The notes beneath the pieces are model-generated. The model worked only from the letters and a program-made list of their open reading frames with translations, did no database searches and had not been told where the DNA came from. This document shows, one piece after another, positions 5,867-6,198 of a stretch of DNA of 6,198 bases. Numbering within the stretch: the stretch's first letter is position 1; the number at the start of each line of letters is the position of its first letter. Source of the DNA: Phormidesmis priestleyi (GTDB taxonomy: Bacteria > Cyanobacteriota > Cyanobacteriia > Phormidesmidales > Phormidesmidaceae). The translations under genes were made by a program, and so were the position numbers. The stretch covers positions 35,714 through 41,911 of the forward strand of contig QBMP01000003.1 of assembly GCA_003242115.1 (NCBI GenBank), written 5' to 3'.

Positions 5867-6198
5867 ATGGACGATTTTGCTCGATTGGATGATGATCTGC
5901 CCGATCAGCGGCCCCATCAGCGGCCCGATCAGCGACCTGATGATCGGCGCTATGGGGAGGCGATCGCTGCCGTTACCACATTGATCAATAAGCTCGATCT
6001 CTCACCGCGCGAACAGGTAGGGCTAGATACGCAGATCAATCATCTTCAGAGCGTGCTGCGAAAGCTAGAGACTCAGGTGGTACATATTGCCGTATTTGGC
6101 ATGGTTGGCAAAGGTAAATCGTCTCTGCTCAATGCCTTGGTCGGTGAGCCTATTTTTGCGACGGGGCCGCTGCATGGCGTTACTCAGCAGGCGAAAAG
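5867..6198 (+). CDS. P-loop GTPase, N-terminal part only (runs off right edge)
   Basis: The ATG at 5867 opens 110 codons to the window edge. Residues 1-30 are acidic and Arg/Pro-rich with a tandem DQRP-type repeat, probably disordered. Residues 31-70 look helical (EAIAAVTTLINKLDLSPREQ and onward). From residue 71 a GTPase domain begins: beta strand VVHIAVFG, P-loop GMVGKGKS at 78-85, then SLLNALVGEPIFATGPLHGVTQQ, where Thr105 is the likely switch I (G2) threonine. This layout matches the Era/Der-like GTPases of cyanobacteria, several of which carry a C-terminal DUF697-type membrane-associated domain; that part would be beyond the edge. The G3 and G4 motifs are not in the window, so the family within the TRAFAC class is not settled. 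No Shine-Dalgarno sequence precedes the start. It is divergent from the YbjN-like gene. Confidence 0.85.
   Translation, partial: MDDFARLDDDLPDQRPHQRPDQRPDDRRYGEAIAAVTTLINKLDLSPREQVGLDTQINHLQSVLRKLETQVVHIAVFGMVGKGKSSLLNALVGEPIFATGPLHGVTQQAK
5903..5938 (+). repeat. 12-bp tandem repeat coding DQRP in the GTPase N-terminus
   Basis: Three consecutive 12-base units, GATCAGCGGCCC with small changes (5903-5914, 5915-5926, 5927-5938), encode DQRP, HQRP and DQRP. A degenerate fourth unit at 5939-5950 encodes DDRR. The length preserves the frame, so copy number may vary between strains without breaking the gene. Confidence 0.85.

Overview
The window looks like a piece of a cyanobacterial chromosome. 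The octamer GCGATCGC, the HIP1 motif abundant in many cyanobacterial genomes, occurs six times in 6.2 kb (652, 1216, 3611, 4578, 5822, 5960), against roughly 0.1 expected by chance. Every recognisable protein also has a cyanobacterial flavour. Most starts lack a clear Shine-Dalgarno sequence, which is common in this phylum. The genus cannot be fixed from the sequence alone.

Layout, left to right. (1) 1-244, minus strand: the first 81 codons of an unrecognised gene that runs off the left edge, with a low-complexity N-terminus. (2) 245-542: a divergent intergenic region with a cluster of GTTCATG repeats and a separate imperfect hairpin. (3) 543-2357, plus: lepA, elongation factor 4, complete. 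(4) 2358-2700: a 343-base gap with five AAGG(R)CAG-like units directly after the lepA stop and a GACAGTAT/ATACTGTC inverted repeat nearer the next gene. (5) 2701-3693, plus: UDP-glucuronate decarboxylase (UDP-xylose synthase). (6) 3809-5197, plus: UDP-glucose 6-dehydrogenase. (7) 5274-5720, minus: a YbjN-like (CesT/YbjN fold) small protein, convergent with the dehydrogenase. (8) 5721-5866: a second divergent intergenic region with three copies of TAGGTGC. (9) 5867 to the right edge, plus: the N-terminal part of a P-loop GTPase with an Asp-Gln-Arg-Pro repeat at its start.

The clearest functional unit is the pair at 2701-5197. The second gene oxidises UDP-glucose to UDP-glucuronate and the first decarboxylates that product to UDP-xylose, so together they supply two activated sugars for extracellular polysaccharide, lipopolysaccharide or protein glycosylation. 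lepA is a translation factor and has no evident link to them. The YbjN-like gene and the GTPase share a divergent promoter region and may share regulation; that is inference.

No mobile element, CRISPR array, tRNA, rRNA or clear riboswitch was seen. The genes are ordinary housekeeping and sugar-nucleotide genes. What merits a second look lies in the intergenic repeats, which resemble operators, and in a short reading frame with a heptad-like pattern after lepA. No exciting new system is evident.
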